A DNA stretch of 64,000 nucleotides from JBBROS01 sp965213855 (GCA_965213855.1 CBDCAA010000008.1:62001-126000); one strand, 5' to 3'. Positions 17,110 through 26,469 are shown, counted from the first letter of the stretch. Numbers and translations: made by a program. The notes: a model not told the origin generated them from the letters alone.

Positions 17110-17870
17110 TGCCGCAGCCGATGTACCCCGACCTGGCCGGCCAGGTGGTGCTCGTGACCGGAGGCGCCACCGGGATCGGCGCGGCCCATGTGGAGGCGTT
17201 CGCGGCCACGGGCGCCCGCGTCCGCTTTCTGGACATCCAGGAGCAGGACGGTGCGGCCCTTGCCCACGCCAACAAGGGGCTTGGGCGCGACGTGGCGTTC
17301 ATTCCCTGCGATCTGATGGACCTTCCCCGGCTGCAGGCCGTCATCGAAGCGGTCGGCGCCGCCGATGGCCCCATCTTCGCGCTGGTCAACAACGCGGCGG
17401 TCGATCAGCGCCACGCGTTTACCGACATCACCGCTGAGGACTTCGACTGGATGATGCGGGTCAACCTTCGCCATGTCGTGTTCGCCGCCCAGCATGCCGC
17501 GGTGCAGATGCGCCAGGCCGGCCGTGGCAGCATCGTCAACACCAGCTCTGTCGCTTGGATGCGCGGGATCGGCAGCCTGCAGCTCTATAGCGCTGCGAAG
17601 GCCGCGATCATCGGTCTTACGAATTCTTTGGCGCGCGAATTGGGCCCGGACCGGATCCGCGTTAATTCCGTTGCGCCCGGCAACGTGCCCACGCCCCGGC
17701 AGCACGCCCTGTGGTCCACTCCGGAGCGGGACGCCGAAATGAGGGCGCTGCAATGCCTTCCGGATACGATTGTGCCGGCCGACATCGCCAATGCGGCCGT
17801 CTTCTTGTGCTCCGACGCGGCGCGCATGATCACCAAGCAGTGCCTGGTCGTGAACGCCGGGTCGCTCTAG
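17109..17870 (+). CDS. short-chain dehydrogenase/reductase, likely sugar dehydrogenase
   Basis: This is a 253-residue classical SDR. The NAD(P)-binding motif TGGATGIG is at 17-24, NNAA near 95, catalytic Tyr160 and Lys164 in YSAAK, and the Ser in NTSSVAW. Being last in the importer operon and opposite a sugar-acid dehydratase, it probably oxidises the imported aldose to its lactone, the first step of a Weimberg/Dahms-like route. That role is inferred from context. An SDR alone does not reveal the substrate. Confidence 0.88.
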   Translation: MPQPMYPDLAGQVVLVTGGATGIGAAHVEAFAATGARVRFLDIQEQDGAALAHANKGLGRDVAFIPCDLMDLPRLQAVIEAVGAADGPIFALVNNAAVDQRHAFTDITAEDFDWMMRVNLRHVVFAAQHAAVQMRQAGRGSIVNTSSVAWMRGIGSLQLYSAAKAAIIGLTNSLARELGPDRIRVNSVAPGNVPTPRQHALWSTPERDAEMRALQCLPDTIVPADIANAAVFLCSDAARMITKQCLVVNAGSL

Positions 17871-17889
17871 GGGCAGGATGACAATGGCG

Positions 17890-17909
17890 CGACGACCCGG
17901 CGGTCGTCG
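17890..17909 (+). terminator. hairpin after SDR gene
   Basis: CGACGACC and GGTCGTCG form a perfect 8-bp stem with a CGGC loop, 20 bases after the SDR stop. No T run follows. It probably marks the end of the CUT1 operon before the CUT2 operon. Confidence 0.45.
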
Positions 17910-18034
17910 ACCCGGGGCAGCCCTCGGGAGCGTGGAGCTTCGAGCCGTGTAGGAGGTCCGGACCTTAGCTTCGCATGTTGCATCCTCGTCCGCTTTCAAG
18001 TCTAACAACGGCGTTGGACCGACGTAGATCGGCA

Positions 18035-19192
18035 ATGATGGGATGGAGAAGCGTCTTGACGATACGCACACGTATTCCCGCTTTCGCAGCGCTTACCGTC
18101 CTCGCGACCATCGTCCATCTCACGTCCGCTCAGGCAGCTGGGCCGGAGATCGTCGCCGGGCCCGGCGGCGATCCGCAGTGCAACGTTCCCTGGACGGCAC
18201 AGACCAAGTTCTTCAAGTTCGCGCGCAAGCCGGGTCCCTATCGGATCGCGCTCGCCAACGGATTTATCGGCAACACCTGGCGAATTCAGATGATCAAGAC
18301 GGCGAAGGCGTATGCCGAGCAGCCGGACGTCAAGAAAGACCTCAAGGAGTTTAAAGTCGTCTCCACCGGGGAAGACATCGCAGCGCAGATCTCGGCGATC
18401 AATAACTTCATCGACTCCGGCTACGACGCCGTGGTGGTCGACGCGCAGAATCCGACCGCGTTCAAGTCGGCCATCCGCCGGGCGCAGCAGGCCGGGGTCG
18501 TGCTCGTCGCCTTCGACAACACGCTCGACACTGAAGAGGCGATCAACGTCAACGTCGATCAGGAAGGTCTCGGCAAGTATTGGGGCGAGTGGCTGGTCAA
18601 GAACATCCCGAACGGCGGCACGATCCTCGAGGTTCGCGGCGTGGCTGGGACGTCGGTCGATAACGACCGGCATAAGGGGATTCAGGACACGCTGAAGGCG
18701 TCCGGCAAGCCGTTCCAGACCGTCGAGGTGGTTGGTAAGTGGGATGACGGGACGGCACAGAAGGTATCCGCAGACGCGATCGCCATCCACAAGCACTTCG
18801 ACGGCATGACCGCGCAGGGCGGCTCGACCGGCATGGTTCGCGCGTTCATCGACGCTGGCCAGCCTCTGGTTCCAGCGGCTGCCGAAACCGAGAACGGGTT
18901 CCGCAAGCTATGCCTCGCCGACGGCGACAAGGGACTGAGATGCGCCTCCGGTGGCACCGGCCCGGCGCAAGTCGCCGTCGCGATCAAGACCGCGATCTCG
19001 GCATTGCGCGGCGACGTGGTGCCGCAGTCGATCCGGCTGCCGCTCGCCCATGTCGAGTTCCCGGATCTGAAGGCGGGCGACAACACCTTCCCCGACCAGA
19101 GCGACAACTTCTTCGTCGGCAATGCCTTCCCAACCTGCGGGATCAACTTCACGTCGCAGGAGATCATGGGTCAGTCCGAGGGCAACCAGTAG
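18035..19192 (+). CDS. sugar ABC transporter substrate-binding protein (CUT2, ribose type)
   Basis: This is a periplasmic binding protein of about 385 residues in the PBP type I fold. A signal peptide ends near TSAQAAG. The core shows YRIALANGFIGNTWRIQMIK, GEDIAAQISAINNFIDSGYD and FDNTLDTEEAINVNVDQE. The start is uncertain between ATG 18035, ATG 18038 and TTG 18056. The TTG has the best ribosome site (GGAG 7 bases upstream). It opens a four-gene CUT2 operon. The ligand is unknown; a pentose is plausible given the neighbouring dehydratase. Confidence 0.88.
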   Translation: MMGWRSVLTIRTRIPAFAALTVLATIVHLTSAQAAGPEIVAGPGGDPQCNVPWTAQTKFFKFARKPGPYRIALANGFIGNTWRIQMIKTAKAYAEQPDVKKDLKEFKVVSTGEDIAAQISAINNFIDSGYDAVVVDAQNPTAFKSAIRRAQQAGVVLVAFDNTLDTEEAINVNVDQEGLGKYWGEWLVKNIPNGGTILEVRGVAGTSVDNDRHKGIQDTLKASGKPFQTVEVVGKWDDGTAQKVSADAIAIHKHFDGMTAQGGSTGMVRAFIDAGQPLVPAAAETENGFRKLCLADGDKGLRCASGGTGPAQVAVAIKTAISALRGDVVPQSIRLPLAHVEFPDLKAGDNTFPDQSDNFFVGNAFPTCGINFTSQEIMGQSEGNQ

Positions 19193-19195
19193 GCC

Positions 19196-20767
19196 TTGAG
19201 CGGCGCGGACAGACTCGGACCTGCCGCCGCACCGCTGCTTCGCCTGAGTGGGTTGAGCAAGAGCTACGGCGGCGTGCGCGCGCTGACCGGTGTGGACCTT
19301 CAGGTCCATGCCGGTCGCATCCACGCGATCCTCGGCGAGAACGGCGCGGGGAAGTCGACGCTCATCAAGTGCGTCTCGGGAGTGGTGCAGCCGGACAGCG
19401 GAACCATGGCGCTCGACGGAAACCTGGTCCGCTTCGCCTCGCCTGCTGCCGCCAACCAGGCGGGCGTCGTCTGCATCTTCCAAGAACTTTCACTCGTGCC
19501 GGACCTGTCCGTCGCGGACAACATCCTGATCAGCAACCCGCCGCGCCGATTCGGGATGATCGACCGCCGTGCACAGCGCCGGCTGGTCGAGGCGGCTCTG
19601 GCACGGGCGGGTGCGGAGGGCATCCACCCGATGGCGCGGGTCCGCGACCTGCCGCTGTCGCGGCGGCAGTTGGTGGAGATCGCCAAGGCGCTCGCCCGCA
19701 ATCCGCGCTTGCTGATCCTCGACGAAGCGACGTCGGCGCTGACCGCAAGCGACGTCGCCTCCGTGTTCCGGGTCCTCAAGCAGCTCCGCAGCGAGGGCTT
19801 GGCGCTGCTCTACATCTCGCATCGGATGCAGGAGATTGCCGAACTCGCCGACGAGTGCAGCGTGTTCCGGAACGGTCAGCACGTCGCCACCTTCGCGACC
19901 GGAACGAAATCGGACAACGACATCGTGCAGATGATGATCGGACGCGAGTACGACCAGGTCTTCCCGCCGAAGCGGCCGCCGCCGAGTGACTCGGCGCCGC
20001 CCGTGCTCGACGTGCGCAAGCTCTCCTGGGCGGGGATGCTGAAGGACATCTCCCTGCAGGTCCGGGGCGGCGAAGTCGTCGGGCTCGGCGGACTCGATGG
20101 GCAAGGACAGCGCGAGTTGCTGCTCGCGCTGTTCGGTGTGCTGCGCGGCGTGACGGGAGACATCCTGATCCGCGGCCGCAAGGTCACGATCGAAGACCCG
20201 AGCCAGGCCAAGCGCGCGAGCAACGGAATCGCCTTGATCCCGGAGGACCGCAAGACGGAAGGCCTGATGCTGCCGATGAGCGTGGGGCAAAACCTTTCGT
20301 TCGCCTCGCTCGGCCGGCTTTCGAAAGGCGGCATCGTCGACCGTGCGGCCGAGCGCCGCGAGATCGACGCGATGCTGCGCTTGCTCGCGATCAGGACGGC
20401 GGACGTGGACACAACCCCGGTCGCCGCGCTCTCGGGCGGCAATCAGCAGAAGGTGGTCATTGCCAAATGGCTGATGACGCGCCCGCAGATCATCCTGCTC
20501 AACGACCCGACCCGCGGCATCGACGTCGGCACCAAGCAGGAGATCTACCGGCTGCTGCGCCAGCTTGCCGACGATGGAGCGGCCATCGTGCTCTACTCGA
20601 CCGACTATGCCGAACTGATCGGCTGCTGCGATCGCGTGCTCGTGCTCTACGACGGGGCGATCCGGCGCGAGTTGACCGGCGGGGGCATCACCGAACAAGC
20701 CCTTGTTGCAAGCGCACTCAACATCGGCGCCGCCGAGGCGGCCGCGAGCGGGATCGGCGCATCATGA
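19196..20767 (+). CDS. sugar ABC transporter ATPase, two-domain (RbsA/MglA type)
   Basis: This is a 523-residue protein with two ABC domains. The first has Walker A GENGAGKST, a variant signature LSRRQ and Walker B LLILDEATSAL. The second has a degenerate Walker A (GLDGQGQRE) and signature LSGGNQQK followed by ILLNDPTRGID. Such asymmetry is normal for CUT2 ATPases. It starts at TTG 19196, three bases after the binding protein gene, and overlaps the first permease by 4 bases. Confidence 0.95.
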   Translation: MSGADRLGPAAAPLLRLSGLSKSYGGVRALTGVDLQVHAGRIHAILGENGAGKSTLIKCVSGVVQPDSGTMALDGNLVRFASPAAANQAGVVCIFQELSLVPDLSVADNILISNPPRRFGMIDRRAQRRLVEAALARAGAEGIHPMARVRDLPLSRRQLVEIAKALARNPRLLILDEATSALTASDVASVFRVLKQLRSEGLALLYISHRMQEIAELADECSVFRNGQHVATFATGTKSDNDIVQMMIGREYDQVFPPKRPPPSDSAPPVLDVRKLSWAGMLKDISLQVRGGEVVGLGGLDGQGQRELLLALFGVLRGVTGDILIRGRKVTIEDPSQAKRASNGIALIPEDRKTEGLMLPMSVGQNLSFASLGRLSKGGIVDRAAERREIDAMLRLLAIRTADVDTTPVAALSGGNQQKVVIAKWLMTRPQIILLNDPTRGIDVGTKQEIYRLLRQLADDGAAIVLYSTDYAELIGCCDRVLVLYDGAIRRELTGGGITEQALVASALNIGAAEAAASGIGAS

Positions 20768-21747
20768 CGGAATGGCGCTACCGTCTGGCCGACCAGAAAG
20801 GGACGCTGTCGGCCGCGCTCGTGTTCGTCGTGATCTTTGCAATGTACGCCACGAATCATGATGGCGGGTTCAGTGCGAACGTGCTGCAGACGGCGGCCAA
20901 TAAGGGCGTGCTGCTCGCCTTCGTGGCGGTCGCACAAACCTTCGTCGTGCTGACGGCCGGGATCGATCTTTCGATCGGCGCCATCTTCATCCTTGCCGAT
21001 TGCCTGGCCTCCACGATCGTTCTTGGCTCGCCCGCCATGACCGCGCTGGGCGTCGTCGGCGTGCTGCTGACCGGTGCCGCCTGCGGCGGCCTGAACGGCA
21101 TCATCGTCGTCTATGGCCGGCTGCAGCCAATCGTTGCGACGATCGCGACGGGCGCGATCTATTTCGGTGCGGCGCTGGCGCTGCGCCCCAATCCGGGCGG
21201 CGACGTCAACTCCGACCTTGCCGACGCCATCACTGGGCAGTTGGCTGGCGGCGTTCCCGCCAGCATCGTTACCCTGATCGTCCTGATGCTCCTCATCTGG
21301 GTGCCGTTCCGCCGCTCCGTCTGGGGGCGGGCCGTCTATGCCATCGGCTCGTCCGAACCCGCCGCCTACATGTCCGGCGTGCCAGTCCGTCCCGCCAAGC
21401 TGCTCGCTTACGTGCTAGCCGGCGTGTTCGCAGCACTCGGCGGCCTGATGCTGGCGTTCTTCACCTATTCGGGCGAGGCGTCGTCCAGCAACACATCCAC
21501 CTACACGCTGGGCTCGATCGCAGCCGTGGTGATCGGCGGCGTGTCGCTGTTCGGCGGTTCCGGCAGCGCGGTGGGCGCAATCTTCGGCGCCTTCATCTTT
21601 CGCACCATCAACGACCTGCTGTTCGTCTTCGACCTCGACCCGCTCTGGCAACCGCTATTTCTTGGCCTCGTGCTCCTCGTCGCCGTCTCGCTCGGCTCCC
21701 TGCGGCTGCTCGTGATCCGCAATCGGCTGGACATGTTTGTGCCATGA
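20764..21747 (+). CDS. sugar ABC transporter permease (RbsC family) 1
   Basis: This is a 327-residue inner-membrane protein of the BPD_transp_2 family with about 8-10 spans. It has the family motifs LTAGIDLSIGA, LNGIIVVYGRLQPIVATIAT and AVYAIGSSEPAAYMSGV. The ATG overlaps the ATPase stop (ATGA). It likely forms a heterodimer with the next permease, an arrangement known for some CUT2 systems instead of an RbsC homodimer. Confidence 0.93.
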   Translation: MTEWRYRLADQKGTLSAALVFVVIFAMYATNHDGGFSANVLQTAANKGVLLAFVAVAQTFVVLTAGIDLSIGAIFILADCLASTIVLGSPAMTALGVVGVLLTGAACGGLNGIIVVYGRLQPIVATIATGAIYFGAALALRPNPGGDVNSDLADAITGQLAGGVPASIVTLIVLMLLIWVPFRRSVWGRAVYAIGSSEPAAYMSGVPVRPAKLLAYVLAGVFAALGGLMLAFFTYSGEASSSNTSTYTLGSIAAVVIGGVSLFGGSGSAVGAIFGAFIFRTINDLLFVFDLDPLWQPLFLGLVLLVAVSLGSLRLLVIRNRLDMFVP

Positions 21748-22712
21748 CGGCGGTGCGCTTGCCTTCGTTCATGCGCCGCGTCGACCCGGCGGTGGCGACC
21801 GCGTTCGGCTGTATCGTCCTTCTGCTGCTCGTCGGCAGCCTCTACACGACGAGCTTCCTATCGCCGCAATACCTGCTGCAGCAACTCCAGGTCGGCTCGT
21901 TTCTGGCGCTCATCGCCACGGGGATGATGCTGGTGATCCTGCTCGGGCAGATCGACTTGTCGATCCCGTGGGCGGTCGCGGTCGGCGGCATGACCTCGAC
22001 GGCTGCCGCAGGATACGGGCCAGTGGGCGACGTGCTCGCGATTCCGTTCGGCATCCTGTGCGGCGCCCTCGTCGGCGCCACGAACGGGTTCGGTGTCGCC
22101 TATCTCCGCGTCCCCTCGATGATCTTCACGCTTGGCGTCAATGCGGTCGCGCAGGGGCTGATGATCCTGCGGACGGGTGGTTCGGCGCCGCAAGACCAAG
22201 CCACGGCGGCGATGCGCGTGCTGGCGACCGGACATTGGGTCGGGGCGGTCCCGAATGCCGTCTGGGTGTGGCTCACCGTTGGCGCTCTGGCGGTGTTCGT
22301 CTTGGGGCGGACCACCTTTGGCCGTGCGATCTACGCCATCGGCAACCGCGAGCAGGCCGCCTACCTGTCCGGAGTGCGCACGAGGCGGGTGGTATTTGCG
22401 GCGTTCGTGATCGCGGGCGGGCTATCCGGGTTTGCAGGAACGCTGCTGGCGGGTTACTCGGGCAAGGCCTATCAGGGCATGGGCGACCCCTATCTGCTGC
22501 CTGCCATCGCCGCAGTCGTGCTCGGCGGCACCTCGATCCTGGGCGGGCGCGGTTCGTTCCTGGGCACGACGGCGGGCGTCATCCTGATCACCCTGCTGCA
22601 GTCCATCCTCTCCGTCATGCAGATCGCCGACGCCGGACGACAGGTGATCTATGGCGTCGTCATCTTGGTGATGCTGCTGCTGTATGGCCGCTCGGCCCGC
22701 GTCGGCTACTGA
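21744..22712 (+). CDS. sugar ABC transporter permease (RbsC family) 2
   Basis: This is a 322-residue permease related to the upstream one. Shared motifs are LLGQIDLSIPWAVAVGG, TNGFGVAYLRVPSMIFTLG and AIYAIGNREQAAYLSGVRTR. The ATG overlaps the previous stop by 4 bases. It is the last gene of the CUT2 operon. Its 3' end overlaps, on the opposite strand, the end of the PEP-CTERM gene frame. Confidence 0.93.
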   Translation: MTAVRLPSFMRRVDPAVATAFGCIVLLLLVGSLYTTSFLSPQYLLQQLQVGSFLALIATGMMLVILLGQIDLSIPWAVAVGGMTSTAAAGYGPVGDVLAIPFGILCGALVGATNGFGVAYLRVPSMIFTLGVNAVAQGLMILRTGGSAPQDQATAAMRVLATGHWVGAVPNAVWVWLTVGALAVFVLGRTTFGRAIYAIGNREQAAYLSGVRTRRVVFAAFVIAGGLSGFAGTLLAGYSGKAYQGMGDPYLLPAIAAVVLGGTSILGGRGSFLGTTAGVILITLLQSILSVMQIADAGRQVIYGVVILVMLLLYGRSARVGY

Positions 22713-23370
22713 CGACGCTTCGCGGCCGCCGCCACGGCTTGGTTCGCTGATGGCCGCGCCCGGACACCCGAGAGAACCGTAGCCGGATGGTCGCCATCGC
22801 ACACGATCGCCGCAATCGTGCAAGCTGGGCGCCCATGCGCCTGCGCTGCACTATGCAGAGTCCAGACAGCACGCCACAGAGCAGGGCAAAACTGGATGGT
22901 TCGGGAACGTCGGTGGGGGTGAGGACCACGTCCTGAGTGGAGTAGGAAGCTCCATCAGCTTGCGAGTAGTAGAAGGAGCCTGGGTGAAAGGATGGGTAAA
23001 GATCTAGAAAAAGGGCAAAGTCATTTGCTGCCGGGTCGATCACGCCGGCGACGGTGTGCCCGCCGGGGAAAATGACGGTCGTGGCGATCACGATGAGATT
23101 GAACACGCCGGTGAACCCAGCCTCGGGTCCTCCGTCCGATACGATATTCAAACCCGTCACAGTCAGTCCCGAGATGGCCGACGGATCGGGTTTGGCTGGA
23201 TCGAAGGTAAAGCTGAAGGAGCCTCTGACCGGATCGACAGGTGCTGTGCCAGTGCCGGCGACTTGGAAACCAGCGGCGGTAAACCCGTAAGCGAAATTTA
23301 TGGGCGCGGCGCTAGCACCATCAATGCCGCACGTTGCCAGCAGGCCAGCAACTAAAATACATGCTCGCAT
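22660..23370 (-). CDS. PEP-CTERM sorted secreted protein
   Basis: This is a 236-residue protein. The ATG at 23370 begins a signal peptide (MRACILVAGLLATCGIDGASAA). The mature part is beta-rich and of unknown function. Near residue 163 stands the sorting signal VPEPSSFALLCGVLSGLCIV followed by RRR, the PEP-hydrophobic-basic tripartite signal read by exosortase. Unusually, about 50 basic residues continue after the RRR to the stop at 22660, overlapping the convergent permease gene by 53 bases. A frameshift or lost stop near the original end is likely. No exosortase is in the window. Confidence 0.75.
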   Translation of the reverse strand: MRACILVAGLLATCGIDGASAAPINFAYGFTAAGFQVAGTGTAPVDPVRGSFSFTFDPAKPDPSAISGLTVTGLNIVSDGGPEAGFTGVFNLIVIATTVIFPGGHTVAGVIDPAANDFALFLDLYPSFHPGSFYYSQADGASYSTQDVVLTPTDVPEPSSFALLCGVLSGLCIVQRRRMGAQLARLRRSCAMATIRLRFSRVSGRGHQRTKPWRRPRSVVSSRRGPSGHTAAASPR

Positions 23371-23508
23371 TCCATTGCTCCGTCTTTGTAAAAGCAAGGC
23401 CGTCCACCTCGACCGAACGATCCCCGTGATCGACGCTGCAACGGAGCACGGCCGCCGTGGCGGCAGCATCGGCCGGCCGTGAAACGTTGGCGAGCTTGCG
23501 GCAGCAGA

Positions 23509-23614
23509 GCGGGAGGACGGTTCAAATCTTTTATTCGCTTGTGCCTTTCCCCTCGGCTTCAGCGGGAGGACGGTTCAAATCTTTTATTCGCTTGTGCCTT
23601 TCCCCTCGGCTTCA
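23509..23614. repeat. 53-bp perfect tandem duplication
   Basis: A 53-base unit beginning GCGGGAGGACGG and ending CTCGGCTTCA occurs at 23509-23561 and again at 23562-23614 without visible difference. The second copy contains the last codons and stop of the H-NS-like gene. The first copy is a downstream echo of that gene end. Confidence 0.9.
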
Positions 23615-23931
23615 AGCGCCACAAGCCAATTCGGCTTTCGCCCGCGTCCGCTCCATTCCTTTCCGTCCGGCGAGCGGTGCTTGGCGAGCGAGGCGTCGCT
23701 GCTCTGCTTCTTCTCGACACGTCGAGCGGGGCGAGGCGCCGCCATGAGGCCGAACAGCTCGGCGACCGTTGTATTAAGGCTGGCAACACGCTCTTCGATT
23801 TCGGCACGGAGGCTCGACATCGCTTCAGCCTGCTTCTCGGCGAACTTTGCCCCGGCGCTCTCAGCAAGCGCCTTCAGTTCTTCGGCGCTCATCGTGTCTA
23901 AATTGATGGTTGTCGATTTCTGCGCCATCAT
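23584..23931 (-). CDS. H-NS/HvrA-family nucleoid-associated DNA-binding protein
   Basis: This is a 115-residue protein. The N-terminal half is a predicted coiled coil for oligomerisation (AEELKALAESAGAKFAEKQA, LRAEIEERVASLNTTV). The C-terminal DNA-binding part shows HRSPDGKEWSGRGRKPNWL, the signature of the H-NS histone family, which binds AT-rich DNA and silences foreign genes. The ATG at 23931 has GGAG 5 bases upstream; a GTG two codons earlier is less likely. Its last codons fall in a tandem duplication. Confidence 0.92.
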   Translation of the reverse strand: MMAQKSTTINLDTMSAEELKALAESAGAKFAEKQAEAMSSLRAEIEERVASLNTTVAELFGLMAAPRPARRVEKKQSSDASLAKHRSPDGKEWSGRGRKPNWLVALEAEGKGTSE

Positions 23932-24090
23932 CGCCACTCCACGAAATGAGTCGCTAAAGTAACCTGATATCCGGCTTACGGCTACCAGACGAAAGCGGCG
24001 GTGGCCGGGCGCGTTGAGCGATTGTCACTGCTCCCGTTTGCAAACCCGTCCGAGCCGGTCATTGTGCCGGCAACAACGGGAGGACGCAGA

Positions 24091-25233
24091 ATGCGCAGAC
24101 TGCTGGTGATGGCCGCCGCGGCGCCGTTCCTGACCGCTGCAGGGCCGAGCCAACTGCTGATCGGGATCGACGGCAAGACGTTCTTCGAGGCCGCCGCCGT
24201 CCGAAATGGGCCTGGCGGCCACGACTCGGTGGCGGTGCTGGACATCTCGGACCCGGCGCGTCCCCAGGTGACCGGGCAGCTGCCGCTGCCCAACACGGTG
24301 TTCGGGCCTCCGACCAACCTGCAGATCACGCCGGACGGCACGCTGGGTCTGGTTGCGAACTCCATCACGACCGTGGAGAAGGATGGTGCCTGGGCGGCTG
24401 CGCCCGACGACACCCTGCATGTGCTGGACCTGACTGCAAAGCCGCCGAAGCTGGTCGAGACGATCAAGGTGGGCCGCCAGCCGTCCGGATTGTGCATCGG
24501 CCCCGATGGGCACATTGCCCTCGTTGCGAACCGGGCGGGCAAGAGCGTCTCGCTATTGCGCATCGACGGCACGACCGTCAAGCAGGTGGCCGAAGTGGCG
24601 CTGCCCGACCAGGCAGCGGCCGTCGCGATCACGCCGGACGGCAAGCGCGCCTTCGTGGCGATGAACCTGGCCGGCACCGTCGGCGTGCTCGCGATCGATG
24701 GCGACACGGTGACCTACGACAAGAAGAACGACATCCCGACCGGCCCGGGCGTGTACAACCTGGACATCACGCCCGATGGCCGCACCGTGGTGGCGGCCAA
24801 CACCGCGACCGACGGCAATGGCAGCCTGACCACCCTGGCGCTGATCGATGCGGCCGGCGCCCATCCGCACGTCGTCGGCTTCACGACGGTGGGGCAGGGG
24901 CCCGAGGGGCTGGCGATCTCGCCGGACGGCAAATGGGTGGCGGTGCCGCTGCTGAACGGCTCCTCCTCGCTGCACACCGCACCGGGCTATCATCCGAACG
25001 GGGTGCTGGACGTGTTCGCCCTGAACGGCCAGGCGCTGACCTTGGCCGGAGAGGCGGATCTGGGGGCGATCCCGGAAGGCGTCGCGTGGAGCCCGGATAG
25101 CCAGTGGCTCTATGTCGGCAACTACAACGACAAGACGTTGCAGATCTTGCACATGGACGGCGGCAAGCCGGTGGACGCGCGGACGGTTCCGTTGCCGGGT
25201 CAGCCCGCCAGCTTGCGGGGAACGGCGCGGTAG
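24091..25233 (+). CDS. secreted beta-propeller (YncE/lactonase-like) protein
   Basis: This is a 380-residue protein. The ATG at 24091 has GGGAGG about 7 bases upstream and opens a signal peptide (MRRLLVMAAAAPFLTAAG). Repeated blades carry ITPDGT, IGPDGH, ITPDGK, ITPDGR, ISPDGK and WSPDSQ, typical of seven-bladed YncE/6-phosphogluconolactonase-like propellers. It is probably periplasmic. Catalytic activity cannot be inferred; many such proteins bind partners or cofactors. An in-frame extension to 24001 lacks a ribosome site. Confidence 0.85.
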   Translation: MRRLLVMAAAAPFLTAAGPSQLLIGIDGKTFFEAAAVRNGPGGHDSVAVLDISDPARPQVTGQLPLPNTVFGPPTNLQITPDGTLGLVANSITTVEKDGAWAAAPDDTLHVLDLTAKPPKLVETIKVGRQPSGLCIGPDGHIALVANRAGKSVSLLRIDGTTVKQVAEVALPDQAAAVAITPDGKRAFVAMNLAGTVGVLAIDGDTVTYDKKNDIPTGPGVYNLDITPDGRTVVAANTATDGNGSLTTLALIDAAGAHPHVVGFTTVGQGPEGLAISPDGKWVAVPLLNGSSSLHTAPGYHPNGVLDVFALNGQALTLAGEADLGAIPEGVAWSPDSQWLYVGNYNDKTLQILHMDGGKPVDARTVPLPGQPASLRGTAR

Positions 25234-25419
25234 GACGAGGTGGCGGCGCGGCACGCGTCTGGCGCCTCGGGTTCAGCGACGGATTGACCACGCCCGCATC
25301 ATTGCCCGCTTTTTGCGCTCCGGCAGGCTCGGCTTCTGGTATGATCACCACGGAAGGGACCCATAGCCGCCACATCGATGCGGAGCGGCTCGCGTCCCGG
25401 TCCGGGGGAGACGACCGCC

Positions 25420-26421
25420 ATGAGCACACGACGACGTTTGCTGGCTGCGGCCCTGGCCGCCCCGATCATCCGGACGGCCCGGGCGGAGAGCGCGCCCACC
25501 ATCCGGGTCGCCCGCATCCAGGGCGTGAACTTCCTGCCGATGCAGGTGATGCAGCGGCGCCGGCTGGTGGAGAAGCACGCGGCCCGGCTGGGCATACCCG
25601 ATGGCGTCGCCGAGTGGTTCGACTTCCCCGGTGGCGGCAACGCGACCGACGCGATGCTCGCGGGCAACATCGACGTCGTCAATGCCGGGCCCGGCAACCT
25701 GCTGCTGCTGTGGGACCGCACGAAGGGCGGCGTGAAGGGTATCGTGTCGAACTCCGCATTGCCGGCCGTGCTGGTCGCGCGGGAGGAGCGGCTGCGCCGG
25801 ATCACCGATTACGGCCCGCAAGACCGGATCGCGGTCCCGACCGTGCTGGTGTCGACACCGGCGATCCTGATCCAGATGGCGTGCGAGCAAGCGTACGGGC
25901 CCGAGAACTGGAAGCGGCTCGACGCCAGCACCGTCCAGATGGGCCACCCGGACGCCTTGATCGCGCTGAAGAACCCGGGCCACGAAGTACGCAGCCACTT
26001 CGGCTCGCCGCCATTCATCGGGCGCGAGCTGCGGGAGGTGCCGGGCGCGCACGTGGTCACGAACTCGGCGGAGATCTTGGGTTCGCCGCTATGCACGGCG
26101 GTGATGTTCGGGCTGACGCGCTATGCGCAGCGCCAGCCCGGCATGATCCGCGCGCTGATGGATGCGTCGGCGGAGGCGGTCGCGTCGATCCGAGATGATC
26201 CGGCCGCCGCGGCCCAGGATTACCTGGAGGTCTCACGCGACCGTATGGCGCCGGAGGAGCTGACGGCGTTGCTGCAGCAGCCCGACATGGTGTTCGACAC
26301 GAAGCCGGCGGGCACGTTCAAGTTCGCGGAGTTCCTGCATCGCACGGGCACGCTGCGGACCAAGCCCGCCGCGTGGACAGACTACTTCATCCCCGAGGCG
26401 GCAGGGCTTGGGGGTAGCTGA
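25420..26421 (+). CDS. NMT1/TauA-type ABC substrate-binding protein, orphan
   Basis: This is a 333-residue periplasmic protein. It begins MSTRRRLLAAALAAP, a twin-arginine-like signal ending near ARAES. The body fits NMT1/SsuA-type binders of nitrate, sulfonate or aromatic ligands (RVARIQGVNFLPMQVMQRRR, MLAGNIDVVNAGPGNLLLLW). GGGGAG precedes the ATG. No permease or ATPase gene of this class lies nearby, so it is an orphan binder whose partners are elsewhere. The ligand is unknown. Confidence 0.85.
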   Translation: MSTRRRLLAAALAAPIIRTARAESAPTIRVARIQGVNFLPMQVMQRRRLVEKHAARLGIPDGVAEWFDFPGGGNATDAMLAGNIDVVNAGPGNLLLLWDRTKGGVKGIVSNSALPAVLVAREERLRRITDYGPQDRIAVPTVLVSTPAILIQMACEQAYGPENWKRLDASTVQMGHPDALIALKNPGHEVRSHFGSPPFIGRELREVPGAHVVTNSAEILGSPLCTAVMFGLTRYAQRQPGMIRALMDASAEAVASIRDDPAAAAQDYLEVSRDRMAPEELTALLQQPDMVFDTKPAGTFKFAEFLHRTGTLRTKPAAWTDYFIPEAAGLGGS

Positions 26422-26469
26422 CGCCCATCGGCGCGATTGAGCCGAACGTCCAGCCTGTCACGCCTGCCG

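Noticed and set aside
25313..25345. Sigma70 promoter with TATGAT upstream of the NMT1-type gene
   Set aside because: TATGAT is present, but no -35 element lies at proper spacing.
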